NCBI GenBank assembly: GCA_963277665.1
Contig: OY728163.1
Coordinates: 1,905,576,644-1,905,640,643 of the forward strand
Direction: 5' to 3'
From: Viscum album
Lineage: Eukaryota; Streptophyta; Magnoliopsida; Santalales; Viscaceae
DNA: 64,000 bases
In this document: in pieces, positions 24,040 to 35,410 of the stretch
Numbering within the stretch: the first letter of the stretch is position 1
Layout of the letters: each line of letters starts with the position of its first letter
Notes under the pieces: model-generated
Told to the model about the DNA's origin: nothing
The model's input: only the letters and a program-made list of their open reading frames with translations
Databases searched by the model: none
Translations under genes and position numbers: made by a program

Positions 24040-25350
24040 TACCATTGGTTTTTCATGAACAAATTATTCATTCTTACCATCGTTCGTGATGGTCTATTAA
24101 TACTAGAATACATAAAATGTATAAGTCACTGAATGCATAGTTTTGGTGGGTCAGTATGAAAAGAAACTTGGCTGAGTTATTTTCAAGATGCTTCAACCGT
24201 CAACTAGTTGAGGAAGAGCACTAGTGGATACCAATTATGTTGCATTCCTTACCTATTCCTATTTGGAAATGGGAGCATATAGATGTGTATTTTGTAACAG
24301 GTCTCCCAAGAATAGTTTGGAAACACAATTCTATATGGGTGATAGTTGATCGGCTCAAAAAGTCATCCCAAGTCATCCCTATTCTTGAATCTCATTTGGT
24401 ATTGGACATGTCAAAAATCTATATCTAGGAAGTGGTAAAGATGCATGGCGTACCAGTTTAAATAGTATCAAATCGTGATCTAAGGTTTATGTCTCATTTC
24501 TAGAAATCCTTACAATAAACCCTTGGGACTCAATTGGATATGAGCATGACGTATCGTCCCCAGAAAGATGGACAATCTAAAAGGATGATACAAATGTTTT
24601 AAGACATGTTACAGGCTTGTGTAATGGATTTTGATGGATCATGGGAGGATCACATACCATTAGTGGACTTCTCAAATAACAATAGTTATCAGGAATCGAT
24701 ACATATGGCTCCTTTTGAATCATTATATGGGTGTCCTTGTTGTTCTCCGCTATGTTGGGTGGAAAGAGGTGAGACTTCAATAGTTGGGTTAAGACTTGTC
24801 CAAGAGACAACATAGAAGATTTGGTTGATTAGGAAACAGATAGAGGCGGTACAGATTCATCAAAAATCATATGTGGATCATCGTCGATGATCTTTATCGA
24901 TCAAGGTGAGTGATCATGTGTTCTTGAGAATCTCTCCAAGGATTGGGCATCATCGTTTTGTGAAGTAGGTAAATATATATCCTTGGTTCATATTCCCTTT
25001 TCAGATACTTGAAAGGGTTGGTGAGGTGGAATGTAGGTTGGCTTTTCCCTAACATTTCAGTGTAGTGCATAATGTGTTTCATGTATCTCAGTTGAAAAAG
25101 TATCTATCTGATCCTGACAAAGTGATTTGATGGGATCATGTTAACCTAGAGCTAGATTCTTTGTTTGTTCATATGACGATACAGATTATTGATAGTGAGA
25201 AAAGAATTGGTCCAGTGCTAGTTTTATTACAACATGGTAGGATTCAAGAAGAATCTATGGAATGGGAGAATTAAATGATCGAGCCATGGCCTGAACACTT
25301 TCAAGAAAATGGTGGTTTTTTACTTTCTGGGATGGAAAGGCCAATGGTGG
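24040..25350 (+). pseudogene. Broken integrase of E2 with C-terminal region
   Basis: 24237-24428 carries WKWEHIDVYFVTGLPR (first Asp region) and WVIVDRLKKSS. VSNRDLRF follows near 24465-24490, and DGQSKRMIQMF near 24570 has lysine at the usual catalytic glutamate. The 24606-24815 frame holds DHIPLVDFSNNNSYQ and LYGCPCCSPLCW. From 25080 the frame has VSQLKKYLSDPD and later EESMEWEN, the usual region before and in a chromodomain-like tail. Multiple stops. Confidence 0.75.
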
Positions 25351-25357
25351 GGAGAAT

Positions 25358-27231
25358 TTAGAAACCCCAGTTTCAAGTAAGTAACACTTTCTTTATGTAT
25401 TTTAAGTATTTAAAGTTCTTGAGTGAATTTTGGGAGGGTTTGGAATACTTTTGAAATTTTTTGGGGGCTTTTATGGAGGTGTACTATTTAATCATGGTTA
25501 GTTTAAATTGTGAAACTCCTACAGGAAACCGTGTAATGGGAGGAAGTGGGCTATAGTTCAGCACACGATTAGGTGCATGGTTTTCCCAAAATCATACCAC
25601 CTAGAAAAAACCATTCATTTAGAGACAAAGGCATTTGCACAGTTATTGCACGGTTTACCTAACCATGCACGAGTTGTTTTTAGATCCAAAAAAGTGGGTC
25701 TCAATCATATTTTCCTCTAATCCGCTCTTTTTTCTTCCTCAAGGACCCTAACTCGGTTTTTCTTCCTCAAAAGGTTTTGGAGGCTTTCCTCTTCGATCTG
25801 GGAGTGATCCATTGTCAAATCATGGTGCGTTGAAGGCTGGATTGATTGGTAAGTCTTCTTCCTTAGTGGTTTTTCATAGATCTAATCTTATTACCTCTCT
25901 TGGATTCATAGATATGATCCATTGGGGATAGATATATGATATTAAATACCATTCATGCTAATATATGGCTATGTTAGTGTTAGGTAATAAGATATAAGGC
26001 ATGTTTTTGGAGATTCAACCCAGTTTTGTGGAAGAATTTGTGTCGTTCTTCATTTTTTCCATAATTTCTATTGTTGATGGCTTCACTCTCAACTCCTCAT
26101 TATATAACTAGAAGGTTTATTTCGAATTTTTGGTATTTATTGAAATTTATTATTAAATTATTTTGAAATTCGTTATGTAAACTCTCTTTGGTGACAATTT
26201 ATGGAATTGTGATGATTGGGTGTTTTGAGGGAAAGTGAAAGCAGTAACGTGATTTTAAAATGATGATTTTTAAATGGTTGTTTGGTTTTGATGCATGAAA
26301 AATAGGTTGGAAAGTTTTTTCAATTAGAATTTTTTTTGTTGAAATGGTTTGGAAAATATTGGTTTAGCATGGTTTTTTGCTTAAATGGTTAAGCGTGAGT
26401 CGAATGGGATTGATAATGGATGTGAAGTACCACCATCAAAGTGACGGGTTTTTGACATGAAGTTTCACTGTCAATGGTAGCACTAAGCTTGTGTGGTTGA
26501 ATGTGTCTATGTGGTTATGTGAAATGGAATAGATTATTCCAAAATGGGATTTGATACATGGTTAAATGAATTTTTTGGGTTTATTTCCATTGAAATGGAT
26601 TTGGTTTGGGAAAACCGGTTTGTTATGGAAAATGTTTTATATTCTGATATAAAATTTTTTACATTGTTTTATATAAAAAAATTTATGTAAATGTGGCGAC
26701 ATGTTCTATCATAGTGGAGGGAGTAGGGAAGTCATTTGAGGAAAACCTATTGAGTTTCATTACTCACCCCCTTTTTGGGCATTATGATGCATTTGAAGAT
26801 ATCATGTATCAGAGCACAAGTAAAGGCAATGTATCTCACTTCATTAGTGGTGCATATTGATACATTTGGGCATGGCTTGTAGAGTTGGAGCTTGGAGCAT
26901 GTTGGGAGCTGTGGAGTTATGTCTTTGAAGTCTTTGAGTTTTTCAGTCATGTTTTCTTCTTTGGTACACTGATATTGGTTATAGTGTAGTTTGGTATTAT
27001 TGTCCTTTGGTATTACATTGAGTTGTATTACGTTTTTATAATGCATCATATAGTTATTTTGGTTATGGTATGTTGGTTGTGATTGTCTTAGTTTAAAAGG
27101 TAAAATCATCCCCCAATTGTATTGAAGCCCTTGGCATTTATTTACAACCATTGGCATCTTGGGCGTGTCTCTTTTGGCCTAGCAGTAATTCCGACTCAAC
27201 TCAATCCAATGAGGAGGGGCAGGATGTTACA
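25358..27231 (+). repeat. 3' LTR of E2
   Basis: Partner of 18217-20176. It ends GGATGTTACA at 27231, a canonical CA end. The minus-strand frame 26747-27157 lies inside and has no recognisable domain. Confidence 0.82.
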
Positions 27232-28114
27232 TAAACCACCTCCAAAATCTCATCCACTATGTGAAGGTGATTTACTCTTGATTCCTATAGATGGAACCCT
27301 GTAGACATTAATGCTTCTAACTATGCTACAACCTCCTTTGGAGTCAGTGATCCCCTAACATAATGTGGTGTAGACATTATTTGACTAAATCATTTTCGAT
27401 GGTCATACCAAAGACAATCATTTGACATCAATACTAGGGAGACACATGAACATCCGGTGTATCCAACATTTCCACAATGATACCATGTTAGGGGCACACT
27501 ACTAGCTATAACTAGTGGTTCATAGGAGGCCCGCTACTGGGAACCACCTCCAACGCTTATGTGATGCTCATATATCTTCCACTTCTTTCCATGTGTGCCA
27601 CGGACGATGCCATTAGGATTAAGAAAAGGGGAATAATATCTAATATTTCATGATCTTTTCATCTCTGCTATCATAACCCTGTCTATCATCTCATTATAGG
27701 TAGATTTTTTTCCATGAATACCTGTGAACTAATTTTTTATCAAAAACCCTAAAGGTATTTCTGAGCTTTCAATTTTTCATTATTTACCACTTCTAGAGAA
27801 AAATGAAACATCATTGAAAATCAATTGGGGTACTCTGATACAGATAACTCTCCTTTATACAAAGAGAGGACCTCTGGATAATTTTCAATATTCAAACTCT
27901 GAATGAAATACTGAAAGATGGTGGTTTCAAAACCGTTAAAATCCTAGCCTACATGTCTATCTTCCCATAATATGGAATCCCACCATCAATTGATGGGACC
28001 CTCCAACCTAAATTATATCCACGTCACTTTGATATTGTCATATGTATCCAAGAATTCGATGATCTGATTGTTCTTATATAGCTAGTCCTCTTCATCATGG
28101 GGCTTATTCATACC
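27232..28114 (-). other. Internal region of element N between E2 and the SINE
   Basis: By position this is the gag or early pol part of the minus-strand element N. I recognise no motif. The last 19 bases (28096-28114) are one arm of the SINE target duplication, followed by a run of C bases. Confidence 0.45.
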
Positions 28115-28836
28115 CCCCCCCCCCTGAATGGCCCGAAGGCCTTCATTTTTTATTGATTTTTGATAACCCCACTTTCAAGGGATGAGGGGGAACCCTTACA
28201 AGGCCCGTAGGCTCAGAGATTACAAGGCCCGTAGGCTTAGGAGATTACATGACCCGAAGGTCTTAGGGAATTCAACCAGACTATCTACAAGGAACTGCCC
28301 CTCCCCAGCATCTGTGTCATGATAGTAGCTCTCCACCTTTGCATGGTCGTCTGGCTAGGCTTCCCGTGCAAGCACAGGCTGGTACCGATGGCATAGTCAT
28401 ACCCTCTCATTCTGACAATCCATTTGGTTCTGCTCTGGTGAGTGCACCTGCTCTGAATCCTCTTCTGGGGCTGATCCTTTTTTGTAGTGTGTCTGGGGCA
28501 ACTGCATGTGGCCCGAAGGCCTTGAGGTGGCCCGAGGGCCTTAAAGGTGGCCCAAAAGCCCTATTGACACGAAGGCCTGGGTGGCCCGAAAGCCTTAAGG
28601 ACTCCAAGCACAAATCGGTGGCCCAAGGTGAATAGTTCCAGCTTCTATAGTACTGAACAGTACCTGCTACAGTAACTGGTACAGTGTCTGCTACAGTACC
28701 GCACAGTGTACAGTTCTACTACAGTGCAGCTGCAGTACCTGTTACAGTACCCGGAAATATGCCTATACCTGGTTTTGAACCTAGGTATTGTGGATGCACT
28801 TAAGGATACCTCACCAACTGGGTTGAGGCTCATGTG
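28115..28836 (-). mobile_element. tRNA-derived SINE-like retroelement, copy 2 (722 bp)
   Basis: A perfect 19-bp direct repeat, CATGGGGCTTATTCATACC, flanks it at 28096-28114 and 28837-28855. On the minus strand the head has CAACCCAGTTGG (box A-like, from 28825) and GGTTCAAAACC (box B-like, from 28781), 44 nt apart, the usual tRNA spacing. The body matches copy 1 (1408-2064) in order: a CAGTAC/ACTGTA-rich stretch, GGCCCGAAGGCC blocks, CCCCTCCCCAGC and an AATGAAGGCCTTCGGGCC end. The tail end in this copy abuts a C/G homopolymer (28113-28124). No coding capacity. It depends on foreign LINE-type enzymes if the reading is right. Confidence 0.78.
28771..28825 (-). promoter_or_regulatory. Pol III-type internal promoter of SINE copy 2
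   Basis: Box B is GGTTCAAAACC against the consensus GGTTCGANTCC. Box A is CAACCCAGTTGG against TRGCNNAGYNGG. Spacing of starts is 44 nt. Confidence 0.62.
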
Positions 28837-28855
28837 CATGGGGCTTATTCATACC

Positions 28856-29332
28856 ATTAATAGGTTGCGGTTTCTCATGTATGAACTCTCGAGATTGATG
28901 CATATCTCCTCCATCTCCCTGATTTACCTAAAAAACTACATTATATATATTTGTTCTATATAATTATCTACTCACGCGATAACCTCTATAAAATTCTGAT
29001 ATATAGGTGGATTCTTAGGGGGAGAATCTGTTGCACCCTCCTGTGGAACCCACAAAATACATCACAGAGGCATATCAATGAACACCAAAATCAAAAGAAA
29101 TGAGCAGACGAACAGAATAATCTCAATTAAAATAAGAATATCATAAAAAAATTGAGATTGTGACCTAAAATACAACACAAGAGACACACATCCCGTCTTC
29201 ACATGGTAACAGGAGTCTCATCACTGAAAGATCTAGCTTAGAACTCACTACAACATACATCTCATGTTCTGACAGTCTTATTTCTCATCCAACAACTTCC
29301 CATGTCTGAGTACAACCCTCGTTGATACCAAA
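28856..29332 (-). other. Internal (leader) region of element N
   Basis: Lies between the SINE and the 5' LTR of N. It includes the PBS on the minus strand (29330-29321, TGGTATCAAC). No gene seen. Confidence 0.5.
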
Positions 29333-31458
29333 TTTTCATATCACAATCAGCATAAATCATCCCTCTAAGCATTGCACTAAAATGTAGTAGGACTTGAAGG
29401 GAGTTTCTGGTCCTCATGGGCTGGTGACTAGCACATAGACATAAAAAACAACCAGAGAGGGTGATTTCACCCAACCTGAACAAGATTACATGAAATATAT
29501 ATACATAGAAAAAGGAAACTATGGATAAAAAATAGACGGATAATATTTCTTAATTGAGCGAAAACATCAGAGGTTATATGATGCAAAGTAATCATAAAAA
29601 CCCCAATGTACACTTCCAACAATAATGGAGAACTGAGAAAAAACAAATACTCCATGTGATAACATGGTAAAACTCCAACAATCTATCCACCAGCTACCCA
29701 AACCCAACAGATATAAACTTCACCACCTCACTATTATACTATTTCATTCCCTATATGAGAATACAAAACTAGGTATACACAATACCAAAGTGGTGTGTAG
29801 GGTGTGATCTAATAGGATTAGTAGAATCCCACCAGGGTGTTCCATATCTAGTCTCTATAAAAATAATGAGTATGCACATTTTGAAAGAAACCTAGAATGA
29901 TAAAGTAATTTATATCTAAAGCATGGTAAAAATTTCCATTTTTGCATAGTTCCAATAAAAGACTATAATTTTTTTCAAAGAATGCTTTCCATATATATTT
30001 ATCAACGTCAAAATAGGTGTATCAAAGCAAGAAAAATAAAAAGTCAAATAATAGGTAAAACACATCAAGGATCACAATGGGTAAGGATAAAAGACTAATC
30101 ATACCATAAAAATTGACTTGTTCTCACTCATGTCCCTAGAACATAGGCCTATGGAGCATAGAAACACCCATTGTCTCGACCCCCCCCCCCCAAACAATTT
30201 CAAAACAAGTATCTTAAACAACATACATAGGGAGCAGTGGAACACTTCATGTGTGACCCCCCCCCCCCCGACAACAAAATAATGTATTGACCTAAGATAC
30301 ATCTTCCACATAATTACCCATGGATTAATGTGTGCTATATTTCCAAAATCCTTTGAAAATGGATTTTAACGATCAATTTCAAACAACCCCTTTCTTTTAC
30401 AAATCCTTCATTAAAAACCAAGTTCAAAATCTTTTGAAAACACGGTTTTCTTTTACCCAAATCTATGGGAAACCCATCTTTTATCTCAAATCCATTTACA
30501 CACACAAAACCATCATGCCAATTTATTTATTTATTAATTTATAAAATAGGCTCAATCACAATTGATTTAGAAAACACTAGATATGGAACCATATTACTAT
30601 GTATCGAGTCACATATGCCCACAATTGAATCCACCAATACTAGAATGAACACAAAGGCAACAATGGTGGCCTTAGAATCCATTTATGCATCATAGAACAA
30701 CCTTACACATAAAAAGGATGATGTAGATGATTGATTATAGAATTCATAAAATATCATTAACCCGCCATAATGTAACCAATAATGGAATGACACTTGAAAA
30801 ATATTGAAAAATAAATCTATAAAGGATTAAACACATCACCACTACTGGGTCGATGAACCTAGATCACGGCTCAATTCCACTTCCACGACAAATGGAAATG
30901 AACAAGTAGAATGGACTCTTACCATGAAGAAGAGAAGAAACCACTACAAAGGTATAGTGCCAAATGAAATGATCTAGAAGAAGGGGAGACTAATAATTAC
31001 TTGGATGTGGGCTATATTTTGAGAGATCTGTTGCACAATCAAATATGAGATGATTTATGCGAGCGATAGATAAGAACATACTAGGAATGATTTATTACAT
31101 AAATTGGAGACTAATGGCATATACTCTCCAAAAAATTATTATGTTAAAAAACCCATCACCTCATATTAAATTATCTTGGTTAATAGTTTTATTACTTAAA
31201 AGAGGGTCTTACAACATAAGAGGAATTTATGGCTTAAAAATGATTTTACAACTTCCAAGATTTTAGTTTCATTTAACAATCTTACTTCCTAGTGAATGAC
31301 TGATGACATAGGCTAGAACATATGATGTAAACATGTCAATCAAGCAGTCTTCTCCCCATGTTCTATTGAAACAACTAAATGACAACATTTAGGCCCTCTG
31401 AACTCCAAAAACATGATCTTAAACATCAAATGAGCGTACATTAAAATCTAGGATATTA
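29333..31458 (-). repeat. 5' LTR of element N (right copy)
   Basis: Partner of 12657-14771. It abuts the PBS on its left. It carries two long C runs (30180-30191 and 30257-30269) that the left copy lacks. Open frames such as 30332-30544 and 30465-30695 are non-coding shadows of the repeat. Confidence 0.75.
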
Positions 31459-32294
31459 TTTGTAAATATTATTAAATACTTCCTAAATCATTGTTATATA
31501 ATATATTTCATATATATTCATTAAATATATCCTCATTACAATACATGTAATGATGAAATGAAAATTTTATCAAATTTATTCGATGAGGTTGTAGTCCATA
31601 CGTACGCATAACCGACATTATCTTTTCTCCATAGATGGGTAATTAATAAAGTAGATAAGATATTATAATTATGTAATAATAATTATTCCATAAATATCAT
31701 ATTAGAAAATTAAATACAGAATGATGATCATCCACGAATGATGGTGATGTAAAATAAATCATATCTTTTTTAGTAATCAACACATACAAGCAATTCCTTC
31801 ATTTAACATTTGATGGAAAAAAATAACTAAAATCATTATTGCATAATCATAACAATATATAAATATATTTATGGTAATGGATTCATCTTGTTTGGATGAA
31901 TTCAACAGATATAATGAATGTAGAAGTATAATGAATCTTGAAAAGATTGATATGAACCGCTTCTTTGAAAACAGTCCTCATAATCTCTTCTTATGGGCCC
32001 TTACAAACTGTCAAGTGGTGTGGAGAAGATATTAGAGGGGGTACCCATTAAATAATAAGGGGAGCCGAAAACTTGTAATTATTTGGAATCATAAAATATA
32101 ATAAACTGTCATGGGAATGCAGATCCAAATTTTCAGATGGTCAAAGGGAAGATGCAAAAATATCTAAATCTATTCATCCAATATTATTTTGAGTCGTTTG
32201 TACTTCATAGTTTTGTTTTGTTTTGTTTTTTGAAAAACAATGTAAAACAGAAGGTCAGGGGGGCAGAAAACATACAGAAAATTAGCCATCTTTC
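31459..32294. other. AT-rich spacer and 3' flank of the SART1/DOT2 gene
   Basis: No gene seen. The part next to 32294 would hold the 3' UTR of the minus-strand gene. I could not choose a polyadenylation site. The short frame 32137-32487 runs antisense into the gene and is rejected. Confidence 0.5.
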
Positions 32295-35075
32295 TCAGTT
32301 TCTGGGTCTTTTTGGCGGATCCATACCCCCACCATCACTCTTCCGCTTTATCCCCAGAAAATGCTCCACCTTCCTGTCGCCAAGCATGGGGGTCAAACCA
32401 CCAGGCAGCTCCTTTTCAACCGTAGCAAAACCACTTTTAGGGTCACTGCTTTGCCCGGGTTTTACATGCCCGCTGAGAACAATATAAGGTGTCTTCATCC
32501 GTGCTTGAGCTTCTCTCATCCTCTCAACAGACAAGGATGGCGTGTCTGAATTTTTCATTTGCTTTAGCTTCAATTCTTCGTAATATTGCTTCAAGTGCTT
32601 TTCTTGCTTCATTTTGCCAGGCCCCTTCCCATGGAATCTGTGAGACAGTATCCGAAAGGCTTCCTTTGGAGTTAAAATCCGTCCGAACTCATCCGTCCTC
32701 TCAATGCGTATTTCTTTTGTTCCATCATTATTATGCAAACCAACCAGTTTGCTCTTTTTCTTGTCCATGTTTCTGCCACCCCAATCAACACTATCCTTGA
32801 GTGCTCCTCGCTCTTTAAGCAGATGAAGTGCCCCTGATAATCCTTTCCCCACTTCTGCTTCATGAATGATTTCATCTGGAATTATCTCCTCCTGGGGCTC
32901 ATTTGTAGGGGCCTCATCTTTCCCAGCATCATTTATCTCCTTCCAACCACCATCTTCGCCTTCAAATTCTTGTTCAGAAACCTTTGGCACCGCGTCTTCT
33001 TCCATGAAAACATCTTCACTATCAGGCTTCTCTGTTTCTTGATCAAGTTGAAGGCCCCAGACAAATTCCTCCATCTCTGTGAATATGACCTTATTTTCTG
33101 GTGTTTCTCCAGAGGTAGAACTTGGATCATCTTTATTCTGGTTGCTGCCAGTAACAGATGCAAGCAATGCGACAGCTTTTGGACCAGATATTGCTTCTTC
33201 ATTTTGTTCTTGAAGCGCCAATCTCCGTGCCCTTTCCAATGATTTAGACAGATCATCATCATCATTGCCAAAGACAGGATTCTCATCTTCCAATTGAACA
33301 GTAAAGGTCTGTTCTTGGCGGAGTGCTTGAGATGCTTCATCCGCTTTAGCATATGCTGATTGGTATGCAGTGTTTCTCATGTCAGCCTTCATTCTTTCTT
33401 TCTCCTCTTGGATGGCCTGTCTCCTCGCATCTCTTCGAGAGCCCAAGTCACCGGCACCCAAACCAGCAGAGACAGCCTCTGCTTCAAGGGCATCAATATC
33501 CAGCTTATCTTTCTTTCGCAGCGATTTCTTTTTCTTTGGTTTTTTGAATCGAAGCATTTCTTCTTGTGTATAATAGTCCGAAGAGATCCTCCCAAACAAG
33601 TTCAGATCTTCATAGTTGGTTTTTACAGAAACACCGTGAATCCTTCTACGAAGCTCTTCAAGTCTCTTCTCCACTTCACTAGAGAACTGCCCTCTTTCAT
33701 CCAAGGTAACCCCCTCATCTGCAACTGGATCATCATATTGCGAAAGTATTTTCTTTTCTGAGCCAAATTCATCACCAAACTTGTCAAAATAGGGTCCTGA
33801 TTTCTTCTTTGCAGCAACATAAGCTTCATCTCTCTGTTTTTGCTCTCCAATTTCAACATTTTCAAGCATATCAACCCCTTCATTAATGCCACCATCAGCA
33901 AGAATGTTTTGATCTTTTAGTGTCAAAACAACTGCCCCACCTTCAGCAACTTTGTCGAGGCCGTGAAGAACTTTAATACCAGCTAAATCAGCAGTGTGCT
34001 TATTGCCAACACCGTCTTCGCTTTCTTCTTGATCTACTTTGTCCTGTTCCTCAAATACTCTTGAAAGCTGCAACGCTTTCGCTTTTTCTGCCTTCCGTTT
34101 TTCCTCAAGTTGACGGCTCTTACTTACCCATGCTGAAATCTCAGAACCACTAGTAGATTTGTTTTTAATTCTATCTTCCTTCATTTTTGCAATACGCTCT
34201 CCAAACTCAGTAGTAGAAAATTGAATTGCACTTGATGCAGCATCATCTTTCTGCACTTGCTCGATATTGCTCAATTCATCCCTGTAATGATCATAAACCT
34301 TCCTTGGCTTGGGTGAAGTACCTTCGACATCTAAACGTGTTGGCTCGTCTCTTGCCCCATCCCCATTGCCATCACGACTCTTACTAGCAACTTTGTCTCT
34401 ATCCTTATGCCTCTTTTTGCCATGGCTTCTCTCTTTATCATCCCTTTCCCTTTCCCTATCGTTAATCTTTCCTTTTCCTCTATCCATTTCATGTGAAGCC
34501 CGATATATGTCCTTCTCATGATCCTTCCCTCTCTCATCTACCCTTTCTCTATCTCTCAACCTATCCTTTTCCTTGTGTCTTTCTTTGTCCTTGTCCCTGC
34601 CCTTCTCCTTCACCCACTCCTTGTCCAGACTCCACTCAACATCCTGCTCCAACTCTCTCTCTTTCCCACGATCCCTCTCTTTTCCATGGTCTTTCCTGTC
34701 TTTATCCTTCTCGCACCCTTTATCTCTATATTTTTCCCTTTCATAATCTCTGTCCCTAACCTTGCCCTTAATTCTATATTTTTCACGCTCGTCTCGGTCT
34801 TCCCTCCTCCTCTCTCTACTAGAAGCGCGATCTCTTTCCAAATTATAATGCTCCTTTTCTCTCTCTTTCAAGACATCAACTTCCTTCAATCTCTCTCTGT
34901 CTTTATCCCTAGGATCCTTCTCTTCCCTTTGAATCTTCTTCTTATCCTTGCTTCGATGTCGGCTTGACTCTATTGATTTTCCAACCCCGCCATCAAGTAA
35001 CTCTTCTCGATGATCTATCAATGGTGAAGAATCATTTTCCTCAGTGGGTCTACGCCTTGATTCAGAAAGCTCCAT
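32295..35075 (-). CDS. DOT2: SART1-family tri-snRNP splicing factor (DOT2/MDF-like), 926 aa, no intron in the coding region
   Basis: The only intact host gene. SART1 proteins (yeast Snu66, human SART1, Arabidopsis DOT2/MDF) belong to the U4/U6.U5 tri-snRNP in the nucleus and act in spliceosome activation; the plant protein is needed for meristem and vein patterning. Residues ~40-260 are an extreme Lys/Arg/Asp/Glu-rich tract (KDKDRE-type repeats), likely disordered. The SART1 domain follows, with LHGLDKVAEGGAVVLTLKDQ near 370, acidic patches, and a strongly conserved C-terminal block from GRILTPKEAFRILSHRFHGK (~800) to GGLTPMLGDRKVEHFLGIKR near the end. It has no zinc finger or membrane segment. 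I start at Met in MELSES (35073-35075); the frame stays open 12 codons further, but the first of these is TTG, not ATG. Length is somewhat above the ~800 aa of human SART1. Assignment is sure at family level; orthology is inferred. Confidence 0.95.
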   Translation of the reverse strand: MELSESRRRPTEENDSSPLIDHREELLDGGVGKSIESSRHRSKDKKKIQREEKDPRDKDRERLKEVDVLKEREKEHYNLERDRASSRERRREDRDEREKYRIKGKVRDRDYEREKYRDKGCEKDKDRKDHGKERDRGKERELEQDVEWSLDKEWVKEKGRDKDKERHKEKDRLRDRERVDERGKDHEKDIYRASHEMDRGKGKINDRERERDDKERSHGKKRHKDRDKVASKSRDGNGDGARDEPTRLDVEGTSPKPRKVYDHYRDELSNIEQVQKDDAASSAIQFSTTEFGERIAKMKEDRIKNKSTSGSEISAWVSKSRQLEEKRKAEKAKALQLSRVFEEQDKVDQEESEDGVGNKHTADLAGIKVLHGLDKVAEGGAVVLTLKDQNILADGGINEGVDMLENVEIGEQKQRDEAYVAAKKKSGPYFDKFGDEFGSEKKILSQYDDPVADEGVTLDERGQFSSEVEKRLEELRRRIHGVSVKTNYEDLNLFGRISSDYYTQEEMLRFKKPKKKKSLRKKDKLDIDALEAEAVSAGLGAGDLGSRRDARRQAIQEEKERMKADMRNTAYQSAYAKADEASQALRQEQTFTVQLEDENPVFGNDDDDLSKSLERARRLALQEQNEEAISGPKAVALLASVTGSNQNKDDPSSTSGETPENKVIFTEMEEFVWGLQLDQETEKPDSEDVFMEEDAVPKVSEQEFEGEDGGWKEINDAGKDEAPTNEPQEEIIPDEIIHEAEVGKGLSGALHLLKERGALKDSVDWGGRNMDKKKSKLVGLHNNDGTKEIRIERTDEFGRILTPKEAFRILSHRFHGKGPGKMKQEKHLKQYYEELKLKQMKNSDTPSLSVERMREAQARMKTPYIVLSGHVKPGQSSDPKSGFATVEKELPGGLTPMLGDRKVEHFLGIKRKSDGGGMDPPKRPRN

Positions 35076-35410
35076 AAACACTGCATGCGAGACCACAACC
35101 CAAGGGTGCAATATTGAACGATGGAACAGAAGATGATGACCTGATCTGAAGATTGGAGAAACCAGGCGACACGCCCTTCGAGAAAGAAGCCCGGATTAAA
35201 ACTAACCTAGGGCATCTGCGCCTGAATCATCTTCGAGGACCGCAGCAGAGCACCGCAACAGCAGCTAACGGGTTCGGCTTTATCGACACAGCTGGCGGAG
35301 GTGAATTCTGGCTTCAAAAGATAATGACCACCGACTCCCACCCGCATCCGCTCCGCAGAATCGACGCCGGCAGCGAAGTCCGGGGAAGGGGGGTTTCTAC
35401 TTATTTTTAA
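35076..35410 (-). promoter_or_regulatory. 5' UTR and proximal promoter of the SART1/DOT2 gene
   Basis: This GC-richer stretch lies directly upstream of the start codon. On the minus strand TTAAAAATAA at about 35408-35399 could be a TATA-like box, about 330 bp before the ATG. The plus-strand frame 35153-35410 is antisense here and has no recognisable domain. Confidence 0.4.

Larger units (their letters stand above)
18217..27231 (+). mobile_element. Ty3/gypsy LTR retrotransposon E2, degenerate, nested in element N
   Basis: Two ~1.9-kb LTRs (18217-20176 and 25358-27231) flank decayed gag-pol in plus orientation. A PBS (TAGTATCAGTCTTGGTC, from 20180) follows the 5' LTR. The purine-rich GGTGGGGAGAATT (25347-25359) precedes the 3' LTR. 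Flanking pentamers TCAAC (18212-18216) and TAAAC (27232-27236) may be a mutated target duplication. It splits the minus-strand pol of element N from its 5' part, so it inserted later than N. Confidence 0.85.
12657..31458 (-). mobile_element. Ty3/gypsy LTR retrotransposon N, minus strand, old, split by nested insertions
   Basis: Two related LTRs of ~2.12 kb bracket it: 12657-14771 (3' LTR in element sense) and 29333-31458 (5' LTR). Next to the right LTR a minus-strand TGGTATCAAC (29330 down to 29321) is the PBS. Next to the left LTR a minus-strand purine run GGAGAGATCA abuts 14771 as the polypurine tract. Decayed minus-strand pol lies at 14800-18020. Element E2 (18217-27231) and a SINE-like copy (28115-28836) are inserted in the internal region. 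The LTRs are strongly diverged, so N is old. Edges are good to about 10 bp. I saw no clear target duplication. Confidence 0.78.

Noticed and set aside
29010..29045. Plus-strand polypurine tract and LTR start (GGGGGAGAATC then TGTTGCACCC)
   Set aside because: It looks like a PPT-LTR joint, but the PBS at 29321-29330 and the LTR match to 12657-14771 place the N LTR edge at ~29333. No LTR partner for 29030 was found.
32489..34967. Several plus-strand and off-frame open frames across the SART1 gene (for example 34518-34967 and 33360-33761)
   Set aside because: They are antisense or shifted shadows of the biased Lys/Arg/Glu/Asp codons of the real gene.
35076..35111. Longer N-terminus of the SART1/DOT2 protein from 35111
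   Set aside because: The extra 12 codons begin with TTG, not ATG. The first ATG in frame is at 35075-35073 and gives MELSES.
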